Both the position numbers and the translations under genes were made by a program. This document shows, piece by piece, positions 43,201-53,077 of a stretch of DNA of 64,000 nt. Source of the stretch: CAVVYW01 sp963752605 (lineage in GTDB: Bacteria; Actinomycetota; Thermoleophilia; Solirubrobacterales; 70-9); assembly GCA_963752605.1 (NCBI GenBank), contig CAVVYW010000005.1, positions 1,488,001 to 1,552,000 of the forward strand, in the 5' to 3' direction. The first letter of the stretch is position 1. Each line of letters starts with the position of its first letter. Below the pieces are notes generated by a model. That model did not search any database. It saw nothing but the letters and a program-made list of their open reading frames with translations, and was not told the DNA's origin.

Positions 43201-45092
43201 TCCACACTGCAGCTCGAGCCGCCAGTTGCCGGCGGGGCTGCCATGTGAGGAGCGGACAAACCCCTTCACGGGCACGTCGCCCGGGCCGCCTCCCTCGACC
43301 GGAATCGGAGCGAACCAGGCCGGGGAGTCGATCTGCGCCTGGGGCGGCACGTCGTTGTCGCGAATCCGCTGCATCGCCCCGGCCAGGTTCACCCGGCCGT
43401 AGCCGAAGTGGGGATCCCAGCCAGTCGCGGCCTTGTCCACGAACGGCGCGCCGATCAGGCCGAGGTTGAGGTTGCCCGTCCCGGGCCGGACGTCCTCGGC
43501 GGTCATGGTCAGCAGCTGGCGGATCTCATTGCCGCTCAGCGGGTTGCCGGCCCCGAACACGAGCTTGCCGAAGGAGGCGACCAGCCCGGCGGCGCCGGCC
43601 GCCTGGCCGGTGTTCTCCGAGCCGGTCGAGCCCATCAGCACGATGTCGGCCTTGCCGCCGTACTGGGTCAGGTTCGAGTTGCGGAAGAAGCTCGTGGTGG
43701 AGGGCTGGGCGGTGGGGACGACGCCGACGTTCGTACCGAGCAACTGCAGGAACTCGTCGCAGCCCTCCTCGAACTCCTCGGGAGGCGAGGGCGGCTCGAT
43801 CAGGAGCCCACCCGGCCCGGAGCAGGTGTCGTTCGGCGCCGTGTCCGGAAGGGAGCCCGCGACGTAGACGGCCTCGTTGTAGTTCGTCGGGTAGTTGTGG
43901 TTGGCGCTGTTGATGTCGGAGGAGACCAGCATCAGGGCGACCCCCTGCTCGTCGGCGAACTTGAACGCCTCGCGGGCGAAGTGGGTGTTGCCGAGGCCGC
44001 CGACCGCGCCCTCCACGACCTCGGCCCCGTTCTGGGCCGCGTAGACGACCCCCATCGCGTAGAAGTCGATCGGGACGACGAAGGTGTCCCAGACGCGCAG
44101 CGGGATGATCTGGCACTCCGGGCACATGCCGGCGTCGGAGCCGGCGTTCGCGGCGCTCGGCTCGCCCGCGCCGTTGTTGGTCTCCGCCGCCGCCTCCCTG
44201 GCGCGGCCCGTCCCGTGCCCGCTCGCCGAGCAGCAGCTCGAGGCGTCGAAGGGGTCGTTGTCGTCGTCGAAGTAGTCCCAGCCGGCGATGTCGTCGTCGT
44301 AGCCGTTGTTCTCGTTGTCGGCGCCTACGCCATCGAAGTCGTCGGAGAAGACCGCGATCAGGTCGGAGGGGTCGAGCACCCCGTCGGCCTCCTGATCGCC
44401 GGCCGCGACCGGCACCCGGGGGTCGTTGGCGAAGTCGCGGACGTCGAAGGAGCCGTCTCGCGTTGCAGTCATCGGCGCCACAGGGGGCGCCGCCCGCCGG
44501 TCTGCGGCTCGGGCAGCTCGTCCTCGTTGAGGGCGATCTTGTTGCGCAGCTCGCCGTTGTCCCATTCGGCGCCGGTGTCGAGGATGGCGATCTCGACCTC
44601 AGGGTCGCCCGGCAGCCCCGGATCGTCATGGGGCGCCTGGTTGAAGAACTTCCAGGCCGTGTCGGCCCGGACCCCGGCGATCTGGTAGCAGCGGGCCAGC
44701 GGGTTGACCCCGCCCTCAGCCGCCTGGTTCGCGTTCTCCCCCTGGGTGTCGAGCTGGCCGTCGCCCTGCGGCGTGAGGGGGTTGCAGTCCGAGTAGAACG
44801 CGCGATTGCCCGGCGAGATCTCCGCACTGTCGGGACTGAAGCCGAACTGCTGGTAGCGCTCCTCGAAGTAGGTGGCGCACTCCTGGACGCCGTCGGCATC
44901 GTCGCCCTCGCACTCGTCGAAGTGCGAGTCGTCGGGCGTGTTCAGCCTCGGGCTCTCCGCCGGGTCGTTGCCGGGGAAGGCGGGGTTCGCGCCGAGGGCG
45001 ATGGCGGGAATGACGAGGCAGGCGACGCAGACCCCCAACGCCAACCCGAGGTCAGCGCGAAGCGACCTCCTCCCAGAAACCCACCTTCGCAT
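40202..45092 (-). CDS. Giant exported subtilase-like protein with FG-GAP, TSP3 and RTX repeats (2), frame-slipped
   Basis: The ATG at 45092 starts a signal (LGLALGVCVACLVIPAIALG). The catalytic-domain residues are Asp in EIAILDTGAEWDNGELRNK and His in SASGHGTGRAREAAAETNNG, but the Ser motif is replaced by SENTGQAAGAAGLVASFGK, with no serine at the TS position. Long FG-GAP repeats follow (VPAIGDIDGDLEAEIVMNAG, GSVALGDLDCNGNLDIVAGS), then TSP3 (DTDGDGVLNSDDNCPLVANP) and RTX-like repeats (RISGLGGDDCIFGNKGPDRV) ending in basic GAGKKARKR. About 1,630 residues. Slips lie near 44475 and in 40550-40830; the long clean frame is 40549-44565. It is a paralogue of the downstream protein (ATGA overlap), so both are made together. 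A noncatalytic surface or adhesion role is inferred. Confidence 0.82.
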
Positions 45093-45130
45093 CAGGGGAG
45101 CGAATCTAACCGCGTTTACATCTCGGCGCG

Positions 45131-45170
45131 CCGCTTGTTTTAGCTATCCGAGCTGGGCTAAACGAAGCGG
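45131..45170 (-). terminator. Long imperfect hairpin between membrane-protein gene and giant subtilase operon
   Basis: CCGCTTGTTTTAGC (45131-45144) and GCTAAACGAAGCGG (45157-45170) pair at 12 of 14 positions around a 12-base loop. It begins 8 bases after the stop of the gene at 45178 on the minus strand and lies 39 bases before the ATG at 45092. It may terminate the upstream transcript or act as an operator of the operon. Confidence 0.5.
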
Positions 45171-45177
45171 TGGCGAC

Positions 45178-47683
45178 CTAGTCGCTGTCTGGCGGATGCA
45201 CCGTCGGCGCGGGGACTCCGGCGACCGCGGTCGGCGGGGTCCCCGGGGCCAGCTCGTACCAGTCGACGTAGCGGCCGCACGACCCGGCCAGAGCGATTCG
45301 CTCCCTGGACGGGTCGGCCGGGGTGGCTGCGAGCCGGCCGAGGTAGGCGCGGCCCTCGGTCCCGAGCAGGCGCCCGACCCGCGGCGGAGGATCGACGGTC
45401 ACGGTGAACTCCGTGCCGACCGTCCCGGCGACGCTGTCCGGCGGGCCCTCGATCTCGATCGTGCCGACGGGGTAGTACGGGGAGGGGCCACGGAAGAGGA
45501 GGTTCGCCCGCATCGTCCGCTCCAGCCCGGGCGCGGAGATGTGGATGTCCTGGGTGCTCGCGTACTGGAGCGAGAGCTCCCATTTGCCGGGGGGAAGGTC
45601 GAGCCGCTGGGTCGCCGGCGCCGCCTCGGTCGGCTCGTCATCGGGCAACCAGTCGCTGCCGAGCACCGGCTCCCGCGGGAGCACGGTCGCGGACCCGTCC
45701 GCGCGCGCGAGGGCGGCGGCCGGGCCCGGGCAGTCGGCGGTGGCGCCGGGATCGAGATCCTCGATCAGGGTGCGCCGGTCGGGCGTCTCACCGGTGCGGC
45801 GCCAGAGGATGAAGTCCTCGGTTTCGAGGGCGGGCTCGAAGCTGTCCGGCGCCTCGCTCTGCATCGCGGCGCGCGTGGTCAGCACCCAGTCGAAGCGGCG
45901 GGGCTCGTAGTCGCCGGCCCCGTCGAGCGGGCGGCCGTCGAGGACCTCCACGGGAACGTTGTCCCAGTCGAACTTGGCGTTGATCGGAGTGGCCCGGTAG
46001 AGAGAGGGGAGCTCCTCGGTGTCGTAGTGGTTGATGATCGGCGCGTACACCTCCGAGCCGATCAGCTCCCAGGAGATGAAGTTGTCCCGGCCGAGGAAGA
46101 GGACGTCCTGGCCGTCGACCAGAGGACGCATCCTCATCAGCTCCTCCGTGTGGTCGGTCGGGCCGACGGCGGCCTGGCGGAGGGGCAGCAGCGAGGAGAA
46201 CGCCGCGGCGGCGACGAACGCCAGCGCCAGCAGCGGCAGGCCGAATCGGACGACCGGCGCGGGCAACCAACTCCCCCAAGCCGCCCCCGGACGCGAAGCG
46301 GAGGAGGCGGCGTCTGGTTCCTCCCCCTCGAGTGAGTCGGCGGCGAACAGCCCTCGCAGGATCACGACCATGACCACGGGGGCGGCGATGGCGAGCGCCT
46401 TGGCCGACGTGTACGCGGTGCCGGCGCCCACTGCGCCCAGGTACCCGAGCGCGCCGGCGCCGACCGCCGCCGGCAGGGCCGCCTCGCGGCGGGCGAGCGA
46501 GCGGCCGATCCCCCAGGCGAAGGCCGCGAGGGCAAGGAGCCCACCGAGCCAGAAGGCCGCGGCCGGTGTGCTCGACCGGGCGGGGGTGATCCTGAACTCG
46601 GACGACGGCCAGATCCCCAGTGCCTCGAGCGGGTTGAGCGGCTGGCGGAGGTTGCCGAAGCCGGTGTTCCCGCCCTCCCCCGACGGGCTGAAGGCCTCGA
46701 AGCTCGCGAAGTGGGCGAGGCTGACGAGCTCCGGAAGCGCCGCGACGACGGTGACCGCGACGGCCAGCCAGATCGCGGGGCGCGCCGACCGCAGCCTGCG
46801 ACCGAGGTCGAGGCCCCCGCGCCGCCGCCGGTCCCGCCAGGCGACGAGCAGCGCCCAGAGCACGGCGGTCCCGATCAGCCAGGCCAGCCCCGGGAAGCTG
46901 TAGTTGTAGATCGTGCCGGCGGCGATCACCCCGGCGGGCAGCCCGGCCACGGGCGACCAGTTCCCTCGCAGCGCCGGCAGCGTGAGGGCGAAGCCGAGCA
47001 CGGCCAGTCCGAGCAGCGGCTCCTTGAAGGCGCCCTGCGCGAGATATGCCGCGCCTAGGTAGGAGGCGGACGCGAGCACGGCCGCCGGCGCGCGCAGGGG
47101 CTCGCGCACCCCGCGCAGCGCGCCGAAGGCCGTCAGCGCGGTCAGCACCGCGATCGCTCCGGTCAGCCCGGCGAATGCCTCGATCAGGTCGGCCCCGCTC
47201 GCCTTCGATGCGGCCGAGACGACCGCGTGCGGGCCGAGCGGATAGCCGTCCTCCACCAGGTCGGGGGTCGGCCCCTCCCGCGTGTCCACCCATTCCGTGA
47301 ACAGGAGGTGGGAGGCCATGTCGTCGTTGATCAGGCCCTGCCCGAGGATCCCGATCCTGCCGTTGGTGGCGAAGGGGATCGCCACCACCAGGACCGCCCC
47401 GAGCACGGCGACGATCGCGCCGATGCGGACGGTTCCCAGGGGCGCGCGGCTCCGCCCCAGCACCACGACCGATGCCGATCAGGGCCAGACCCGTCGCGAT
47501 CGCTGCCGTGACGCCGTGGCCGGGCAGCTTGACCGCGATCCCGCAGATCACCATCAGCGCCGAGAGGCCGACCGCCGGCCCGGCCGCCGAGTGCCGCGGG
47601 CGCCCGGCGAGGACCATGATCGCCGCGCCGAGCAGGAGTGAGGCGAGGACGATCAGCGCGCCCGCCAGCAGAGCCGAAAGCAT
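45178..47683 (-). CDS. Large polytopic membrane protein with extracytoplasmic C-terminal domain, one frame slip
   Basis: The ATG at 47683 (MLSALLAGALIVLASLLLGA) begins a long hydrophobic protein. Near 47462 the frame slips: VTAAIATGLALIGIG is followed in the next frame by VVLGRSRAPLGTVRIGAIVA. Overall about 835 residues with roughly 12 membrane helices in the first 470 residues. The rest, from about RFGLPLLALAFVAAAAFSSL onward, is a soluble domain containing FLGRDNFISWELIGSEVYAP, GKWELSLQYASTQDIHISAP and CGRYVDWYELAPGTPP. The layout resembles glycosyltransferase-like (GT-C) or O-antigen-related envelope proteins, but no catalytic motif is certain. The function is not assigned. It lies upstream of the giant surface proteins. 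Confidence 0.75.
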
Positions 47684-47703
47684 CGGCGGAGGTTAAGCCG
47701 GGT

Positions 47704-50155
47704 CTAGGCCGCGGCGGTTTCCGGTTCCCACTCTGCGCGGAAGACCCGATGGCTCCCGGCGAGGCCCTTCAGCTCGAGCTCGCGGCCCTCGTCGAAGTTG
47801 AACCCGTTGCCGGTTCCCGCCGCCTGGCGCATCTCCTCGGAGACCAGGATCTCCCCGCCGCCGGCCTGGGCGGCGATGCGGGCGGCGAGGATGACGTTCT
47901 TGCCGAAGAAGTCGCCCTCCTCGGCGATCACCTCGCCGGTGTGGAGGCCAATCCGGACCCGGAGGGTCTCGCTCTCTTCGTCTCGATCGCGCTCGGCGAA
48001 CGCGCGCTGCACGTTCACCGCGCACTCGAGCGCCTCGCAGGGGTCCGGGAAGGCGAGCATGAAGCCGTCGCCCTGGCTCTTGACCTCGTAGCCCTCGTGG
48101 CGCTGGAGCTGCTCGCGGAAGATCGCATTGTGCTCGCGCAGGACCTCGAGCCAGCGCTCGTCGCCCAGCCGCTCGGTGAGAATCGTCGAGTCCTCGATGT
48201 CGCTGAACAGGATTGCGACCGTGCCGTCGGGGGCGGCATGGGCCCGCATGTCGGGGCGCTCCGTCTCCAGCTCGGAGACCAACTCGTCGATCGAGGTGGT
48301 GACGTCGACCCCGGCCAGACCCTGCGCCTCGAGCCGCGAGGCAAGCGCCTGGTCGGCCACGAAGCGCGCACCAATCTCACGCGCGGACGAGAGGGTCTCG
48401 CCGAGCAGCTCGAGCGCGCGCTCCCGGTCCCCGGGCGAGTCCCGCTTGAGCAGGGCGTCCGCGAGGTTGGCCCGTCCGAGCGCCAGATACGGCCTGTCCC
48501 CCATTCTCGTCGAGAGCTCGATCGCGCCCTGGAAGTGCCGGATCGCGTCGTCGGTCCGGCCGGCGGTGTCGGCGAGCAGGCCGAGGATCCGGCCCGCGGG
48601 ACCGTTGTTCGCCGCCGCCCGTGCCGCCACGATCACCAGGCCCTCATAGGGCAGCAACTCGTCGTAGATCATCTGGGAGCGCTTCGAGTCCCCGAGCAGC
48701 GCCGTGGCCTCGCCCAGCAGTCCCAGCGCCGTCACCCAGACGGCGTCCCGGGCGATGACCGAGAAGTCGTCGCCCACGAAGCGCTCGAGCTCGATCCGGC
48801 CCTCCTCCAGGTTGCCGCTGAGCGCATCGAGGCTGATCAGCGCCGTCCTCCACGCGGGGATCAGCGGATAGCGCTCCGCCAGCTTGCGCACCGCCGGGCG
48901 CAGTTCCTCCGTCCGGCCCTGGAAGCGCCGGACCTGGGTGAGCTGGATCCCGTAGTACTGCGCCGCCAGCGGCTGCTCGGCCCGCTCACCCTTGCCCCGG
49001 GCCTCCTCGGCGAGCCGCTCGGACTCCTCCAGGTCGCCGTCGACCATCGCCCGGGTGCTGCGCAGCGCGTAGATGTGCCAGATGTGCTGCGGCATCCGCA
49101 GCTTCTGGGCGAGCCGGGCGAACTCCGCCAGCTCGCGGTCGACCCCGTCGATGTCGCCGAGCTCGAGGAACTCGCGCAGCCGGTAGCCGTGGCAGCGGAT
49201 CACCATCTCGCGGTCGCCACACTCCTCAGACACCTCCTGCATCTCGTCCACGATCGCCAGGCGCTTCTCGCCATCGTCCGGGCCGATCGGGATGAAGTAG
49301 AGGCGCTGGAGCGCCGCCGCCAGTACCGGCTTGTCACCGACCTGGCGTGAGACCTCGACCGCCTCCTCGGATAGCCGCGCCGATTCGCCCTGGGCGTCGA
49401 TCCAGTACACCTCCTGCGCCTTGGCGGTGAGCAAGCCCGCCCGCTGCGCCGAGGGCCCCTCGTCGATCGCCGCGAGCGCCTCGTCGCAGAGCGCGATCAG
49501 CTCCTGGTTCGCCTTGCCGGCCTCGCTCAGCACGGAGAGGCCGATCGCCGCGCCGACCAGCTTGTCGGTGTCTCCCGTGGCACGTGCCGACTCGGCGGCC
49601 CGCTGGAAGGCGTCGCTCGCGTTCCCGAACCGCGCCGACCCCGTCTGGGCGCCGCCCAGGCAGAGCAGCAGCCGGCAGCGAAGCGTCTCGTCCGGCTCAT
49701 CCGAGAGCTCCAGCACCTCGAGCGCGCGCTCATACAGCTCGGCGGACTCCTCGTAGGCGAGCTGGCCCATCGCCTGGGCGCCGGCGCGATCGGCGTAGTC
49801 GATGGCCTTGTGGATGTCACCGCGCGGTGCCGCGGAGAGGAAGTGGTGCGCGAGCTCGCCGATCCTCGAGTCCGGATCGTCCCCGCACATCTCCTCGAGC
49901 GCGAGGCCGATCCTCTCGTGGAGGGCGGAGCGCTGCGTCGGGCTGACCTCCTCGTAGAGGGTGTCGCGGACGAGCGCGTGTGCGAAGGAGAAGCGCATCG
50001 GTCCCGACTCGCTGACCAGCCGTTCGGCGATCGATTCCTGGGCCGCCGCCGTCAGCTCCTTGGGTGAGAGCTCCGCGACGCGCCAGAGGAGCTCCCCCTC
50101 GAAGTCGCGCCCGATGACCGCCGCGACGCGAAGCGCCTCGTTGGTCTCCTAAGCA
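47704..50155 (-). CDS. C-terminal part of kinase-AAA-TPR-cyclase protein: TPR array and class III cyclase
   Basis: This is the continuation of the gene starting at 52012 after one slip near 50152. It begins ETNEALRVAAVIGRDFEGEL, the end of the ATPase module, then RFSFAHALVRDTLYEEVSPT. About 500 residues of TPR-like helical pairs follow (KAIDYADRAGAQAMGQLAYE, RFQGRTEELRPAVRKLAERY, GRTDDAIRHFQGAIELSTRM). The end is a class III adenylate/guanylate cyclase domain: TVAILFSDIEDSTILTERLG (metal Asp), YEVKSQGDGFMLAFPDPCEA (second Asp), RVRIGLHTGEVIAEEGDFFG and VILAARIAAQAGGGEILVSE. The cyclase core looks catalytically competent. The whole protein is about 1,435 residues, a layout common in Thermoleophilia and some other actinobacteria. 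Confidence 0.87.
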
Positions 50156-52012
50156 GAGCCGGTCCAGGCGCCGGCCGATCACCTCCCGGACTCCCTGGGG
50201 GATCTCGAGGTCGGCGCCGGCCGTCGCGCCGGTGAGCTTGCCCTCGCTGGCGAGCAGGCGCACGATCTCGCCGACGAAGAACGGGTTCCCCTCGGTCTGC
50301 TGGTGCACGGCCTCCGCCAGTCCGGGTGGCGGGGCGGCGCCCGCGGTCATCTCGACGTAGCGGGCGACGGCCTCCGTCGAGAGCCCCCGCAGGACGATCT
50401 TGCCGCTCCCCTCGATCGAGGAGAGCTCCCCGAGGACGCGGGCGAGCGGGTGGTGGCGGCCCAGCTCGACGTCGCGGTAGGTGCCGACCAGGAGCAGGCC
50501 GCTGTCCGCGAGCTCCCTGGCGGCAAACCTCAGGAGGAGGAGGGTCGGCTCGTCGGCCCAGTGCAGGTCGTCGAGCACGATCACCAGCGGGCGGTCCCGG
50601 GCGACGGCGATCAGGTAGCTGGTCACCGAGTCGAAGAGCTGGAAGCGCGCCTCCTCGCTCTCGCCCCGCGGGGCCGGCTCGATGTCGAGCTTCTCGGCGA
50701 CCTCGGGCACGAGCTGGGCGATGTCCGCGGCGCCGCCCCCCATCTGCCAGGCGAGGGCGACCGGGTCCGCGTCCCGGACGAGCGAGCGGATCGCCTGCAC
50801 CCACGGCCAGTATGCGGGGGCGCCCTCGTCCTCGCGGCAGCGGCCCCAGTGGACCCGCGCGCCGCTGACCCGCGCGAAGGTGGCGAGCTCCTCGGCGGCG
50901 CGCGTCTTCCCGATGCCCGGCTCGCCGGCCAGCATCTGCAGGCTGCCGTGCCCGCCCATCGCGGCATCGACCGCCTCGCGCATCCGCTCGAGCTCGCGCT
51001 CGCGTCCGACGAAGACCCCTCCGGCGAGGCTGTCCAGCGGGTTCTCCTCCTTCTCCTCACCCTCCTCGGCGGCCGGCTCCTCGAGCGCGGCCAGCAGCAG
51101 CTCTCGCGCCTCGGCCGCTCCGGCGGGCCGGTCCTCCTCGCGCTTGGCCAGCAGTTGCAGGACCACCCGATCGACCGCCTCGGGGACCTCCTTGTTCAGC
51201 CGGGACGGCGGGACCGGGTCGGCGTGCAGGTGCTGGCTGATGATCGAGACGGCGTCGTCCCCGGAGAAGGGCGGCTGGCCGGTGAGCATCTCGTAGAGCA
51301 GCGCGCCGAGCGAGTAGAGGTCGCTCGCCGGCCCCGAAGCGTCGCCGAGGGCCTGCTCCGGAGGGAGGTACGCGACCGTGCCGACCAGGGTCCCGCCGCT
51401 CACCCGCGAGCGGCCCTCCGTGGTGGCCAGCCCGAAGTCGCCGAGCCTGGCGTGTCCGTCGTCGTCCAGCCAGACGTTGGCCGGCTTCAGGTCGCGGTGA
51501 ACGATCCCACGGGCGTGCGCGTGCTCGAGGGCGCGGCAGACGTCGGCGGCGATCCCGACCGCGCGCTCCACCGGGAGCCGGCCGCCCTCGGCCGAGAGCA
51601 GGCCCTCGACGTCGCCGCCGGGCATGTACTCGCTGACGATGAAGGGGTTGCCGTCCTGCTCGCCCGTATCGAGGACCGAGACGACGTGCTGATGGTCTCC
51701 GAGCTTGCGCATCGCCTCGGCCTCGCGCTTCGCCCTCGCCTGGATGGCCGCGGCGACTCCCTCGGTGTCGAACAGCGCCACCGCGACCTCCGTGCTCGAG
51801 GCCGAGTCCTGCGCCAGGTAGACCCGCTTGCGGCCGCCCTGGCCGAGGAAGCTCTGGATCCGGTAGCGGCCTGCGATCTCGGCCGGAACGTCCGAGGGCA
51901 GGACCTCCGACGGCGCGCCGTCCCGTGCAGCCTCGGCCTGAAGCTCGGCTCCGCATGAGTCGCAGAACCGCGCCCCTTCGCGGTTCTCGTTACCGCAGGA
52001 CGGACAGCGCAT
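50150..52012 (-). CDS. N-terminal part of kinase-AAA-TPR-cyclase protein: zinc ribbon, kinase and ATPase
   Basis: The ATG at 52012 starts a zinc ribbon (MRCPSCGNENREGARFCDSC, four Cys), then a Hanks-type kinase domain (about 48-315): FLGQGGRKRVYLAQD, catalytic loop IVHRDLKPANVWLDDDG, RLGDFGLATTEG and GTVAYLPPEQALG. The usual beta-3 lysine is not seen: the segment reads EVAVALFDTEGVAA. An AAA/STAND ATPase follows (FVGRERELERMREAV, Walker A LAGEPGIGKTRAAEE, Walker B LVIVLDDLHWADE). The frame slips near 50152 (LDRLC then ETNEAL), where removal of one base restores the protein with TPR and cyclase domains encoded to 47704. It probably integrates a signal into cyclic-nucleotide synthesis. Phosphotransfer activity is doubtful without the lysine. 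Confidence 0.87.
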
Positions 52013-52081
52013 CTCTCATCTAGTAAACCAGCCGCGGCCCCCCGGCCCTGTGACCGCCGTTACACGCAGGCGGCACGCACG

Positions 52082-52096
52082 CCGTGATCTTTTGCC
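52082..52096 (+). promoter_or_regulatory. Candidate ECF promoter element upstream of kinase-sigma genes
   Basis: CCGTGATCTTTTGCC lies 16 bases before the GTG of the kinase-like gene. CCGTGATCTTTCGCC occurs at 54248-54262 before the secreted protein gene that follows the sigma gene; 14 of 15 bases match. The two places flank the ECF sigma gene, so recognition by that sigma factor is likely. Confidence 0.5.
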
Positions 52097-52111
52097 CGGG
52101 CGGAGATCTCA

Positions 52112-53035
52112 GTGAGTGAGGGTCCGTTCTTGCTCAGAACGCGGAAAAGGAACGAAAGGGCCGCCTGGAGCCTGCGGGAGGGCGCGCTGATCGCCCCAGG
52201 GCGCACGGCGTTGAAGCCGATCGGCGGCGGCAGCCTCTACGAGGTCTATCTGGCCTGGGACGAGCCGATGCACGCCATCTGCGTCGCCAAGCTGATCCGG
52301 CCGGACCAGGTCGAGGACCCCGAGGCGCTCGATGATCTCCGTGAAGAGGCGGAGATGCTCGAGCGGCTCGCTCATCCGGTGATCGTGAGGAGCTTCGACG
52401 CCGTCACCGCCGGCCCCTACCCCCACCTGCTGCTGGAGCATCTCGAGGGCCCGTCCCTCCGGCGACTGATCAAGCGCGGTGGTGCGTTGCCGCTCCAGCA
52501 GCTGCTGCCCCTGGCCCTTCACGTGTCCGGCGCGCTCCACTACCTCCACGGTCAGGGCTTCGTCCACCTCGACGTGAAGCCAGACAACATCATCATGAGC
52601 GTGCCGCCGCGGCTGATCGACCTGAGCATCGTGCGCTCGCTGGACCGGGCGAAGCGGCTGAGGCGCCCGGTCGGAACCGACCCATACATGGCCCCGGAGC
52701 AGTGCGCACCCGACCGCCGTCCGGGCGAGGTGGGGCCGCCCGCGGACGTCTGGGGCCTGGGCGCGACGCTGTTTCACGCCGTCGCGGGGCTGAAGCCGTT
52801 CCCGAAGGGCGACCGCGACGGTGAGCAGGCGGAGGCCCGCTTCCCGCAGCTAGTGGAGGCCCCGGTGGACCTGCCGGATCACCTTCCGGATGGGCTGACG
52901 AACCTGATCGAGGGGATGCTCGAAGCGGATCCGTCCGCTCGGCCGTCCGCGGCGGAGGGCGCGGCAGGCCTTGAGCCTCTCATCTCGGAGCTCCCGAGCA
53001 GGCTGACGCTGAGCAGGCGTGGCCGGATCGTCTAG
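52112..53035 (+). CDS. Serine/threonine kinase-like protein with atypical HLD and DLS motifs
   Basis: The GTG at 52112 is the first start in frame; 307 residues. Kinase features are PIGGGSLYEVYLAWDEPMHA, the lysine in ICVAKLIRPDQVEDPEALDD, catalytic loop FVHLDVKPDNIIMS (HLD instead of HRD, Asp and Asn kept), RLIDLSIVRSLDRA (DLS replaces DFG, Asp kept) and GTDPYMAPEQCAPDRRPGEV. Such HLDxKP kinases are a recognised actinobacterial group and may be active. No membrane segment or sensor domain is present. It lies 42 bases before an ECF sigma gene; kinase control of ECF sigma factors without an anti-sigma is known in other groups, so regulation of the sigma by phosphorylation is a reasonable inference. 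Confidence 0.88.
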   Translation: MSEGPFLLRTRKRNERAAWSLREGALIAPGRTALKPIGGGSLYEVYLAWDEPMHAICVAKLIRPDQVEDPEALDDLREEAEMLERLAHPVIVRSFDAVTAGPYPHLLLEHLEGPSLRRLIKRGGALPLQQLLPLALHVSGALHYLHGQGFVHLDVKPDNIIMSVPPRLIDLSIVRSLDRAKRLRRPVGTDPYMAPEQCAPDRRPGEVGPPADVWGLGATLFHAVAGLKPFPKGDRDGEQAEARFPQLVEAPVDLPDHLPDGLTNLIEGMLEADPSARPSAAEGAAGLEPLISELPSRLTLSRRGRIV

Positions 53036-53077
53036 GAGGCCGGTTTGACGCCGAAGGGCACGTGGAAAAATGTGCGC

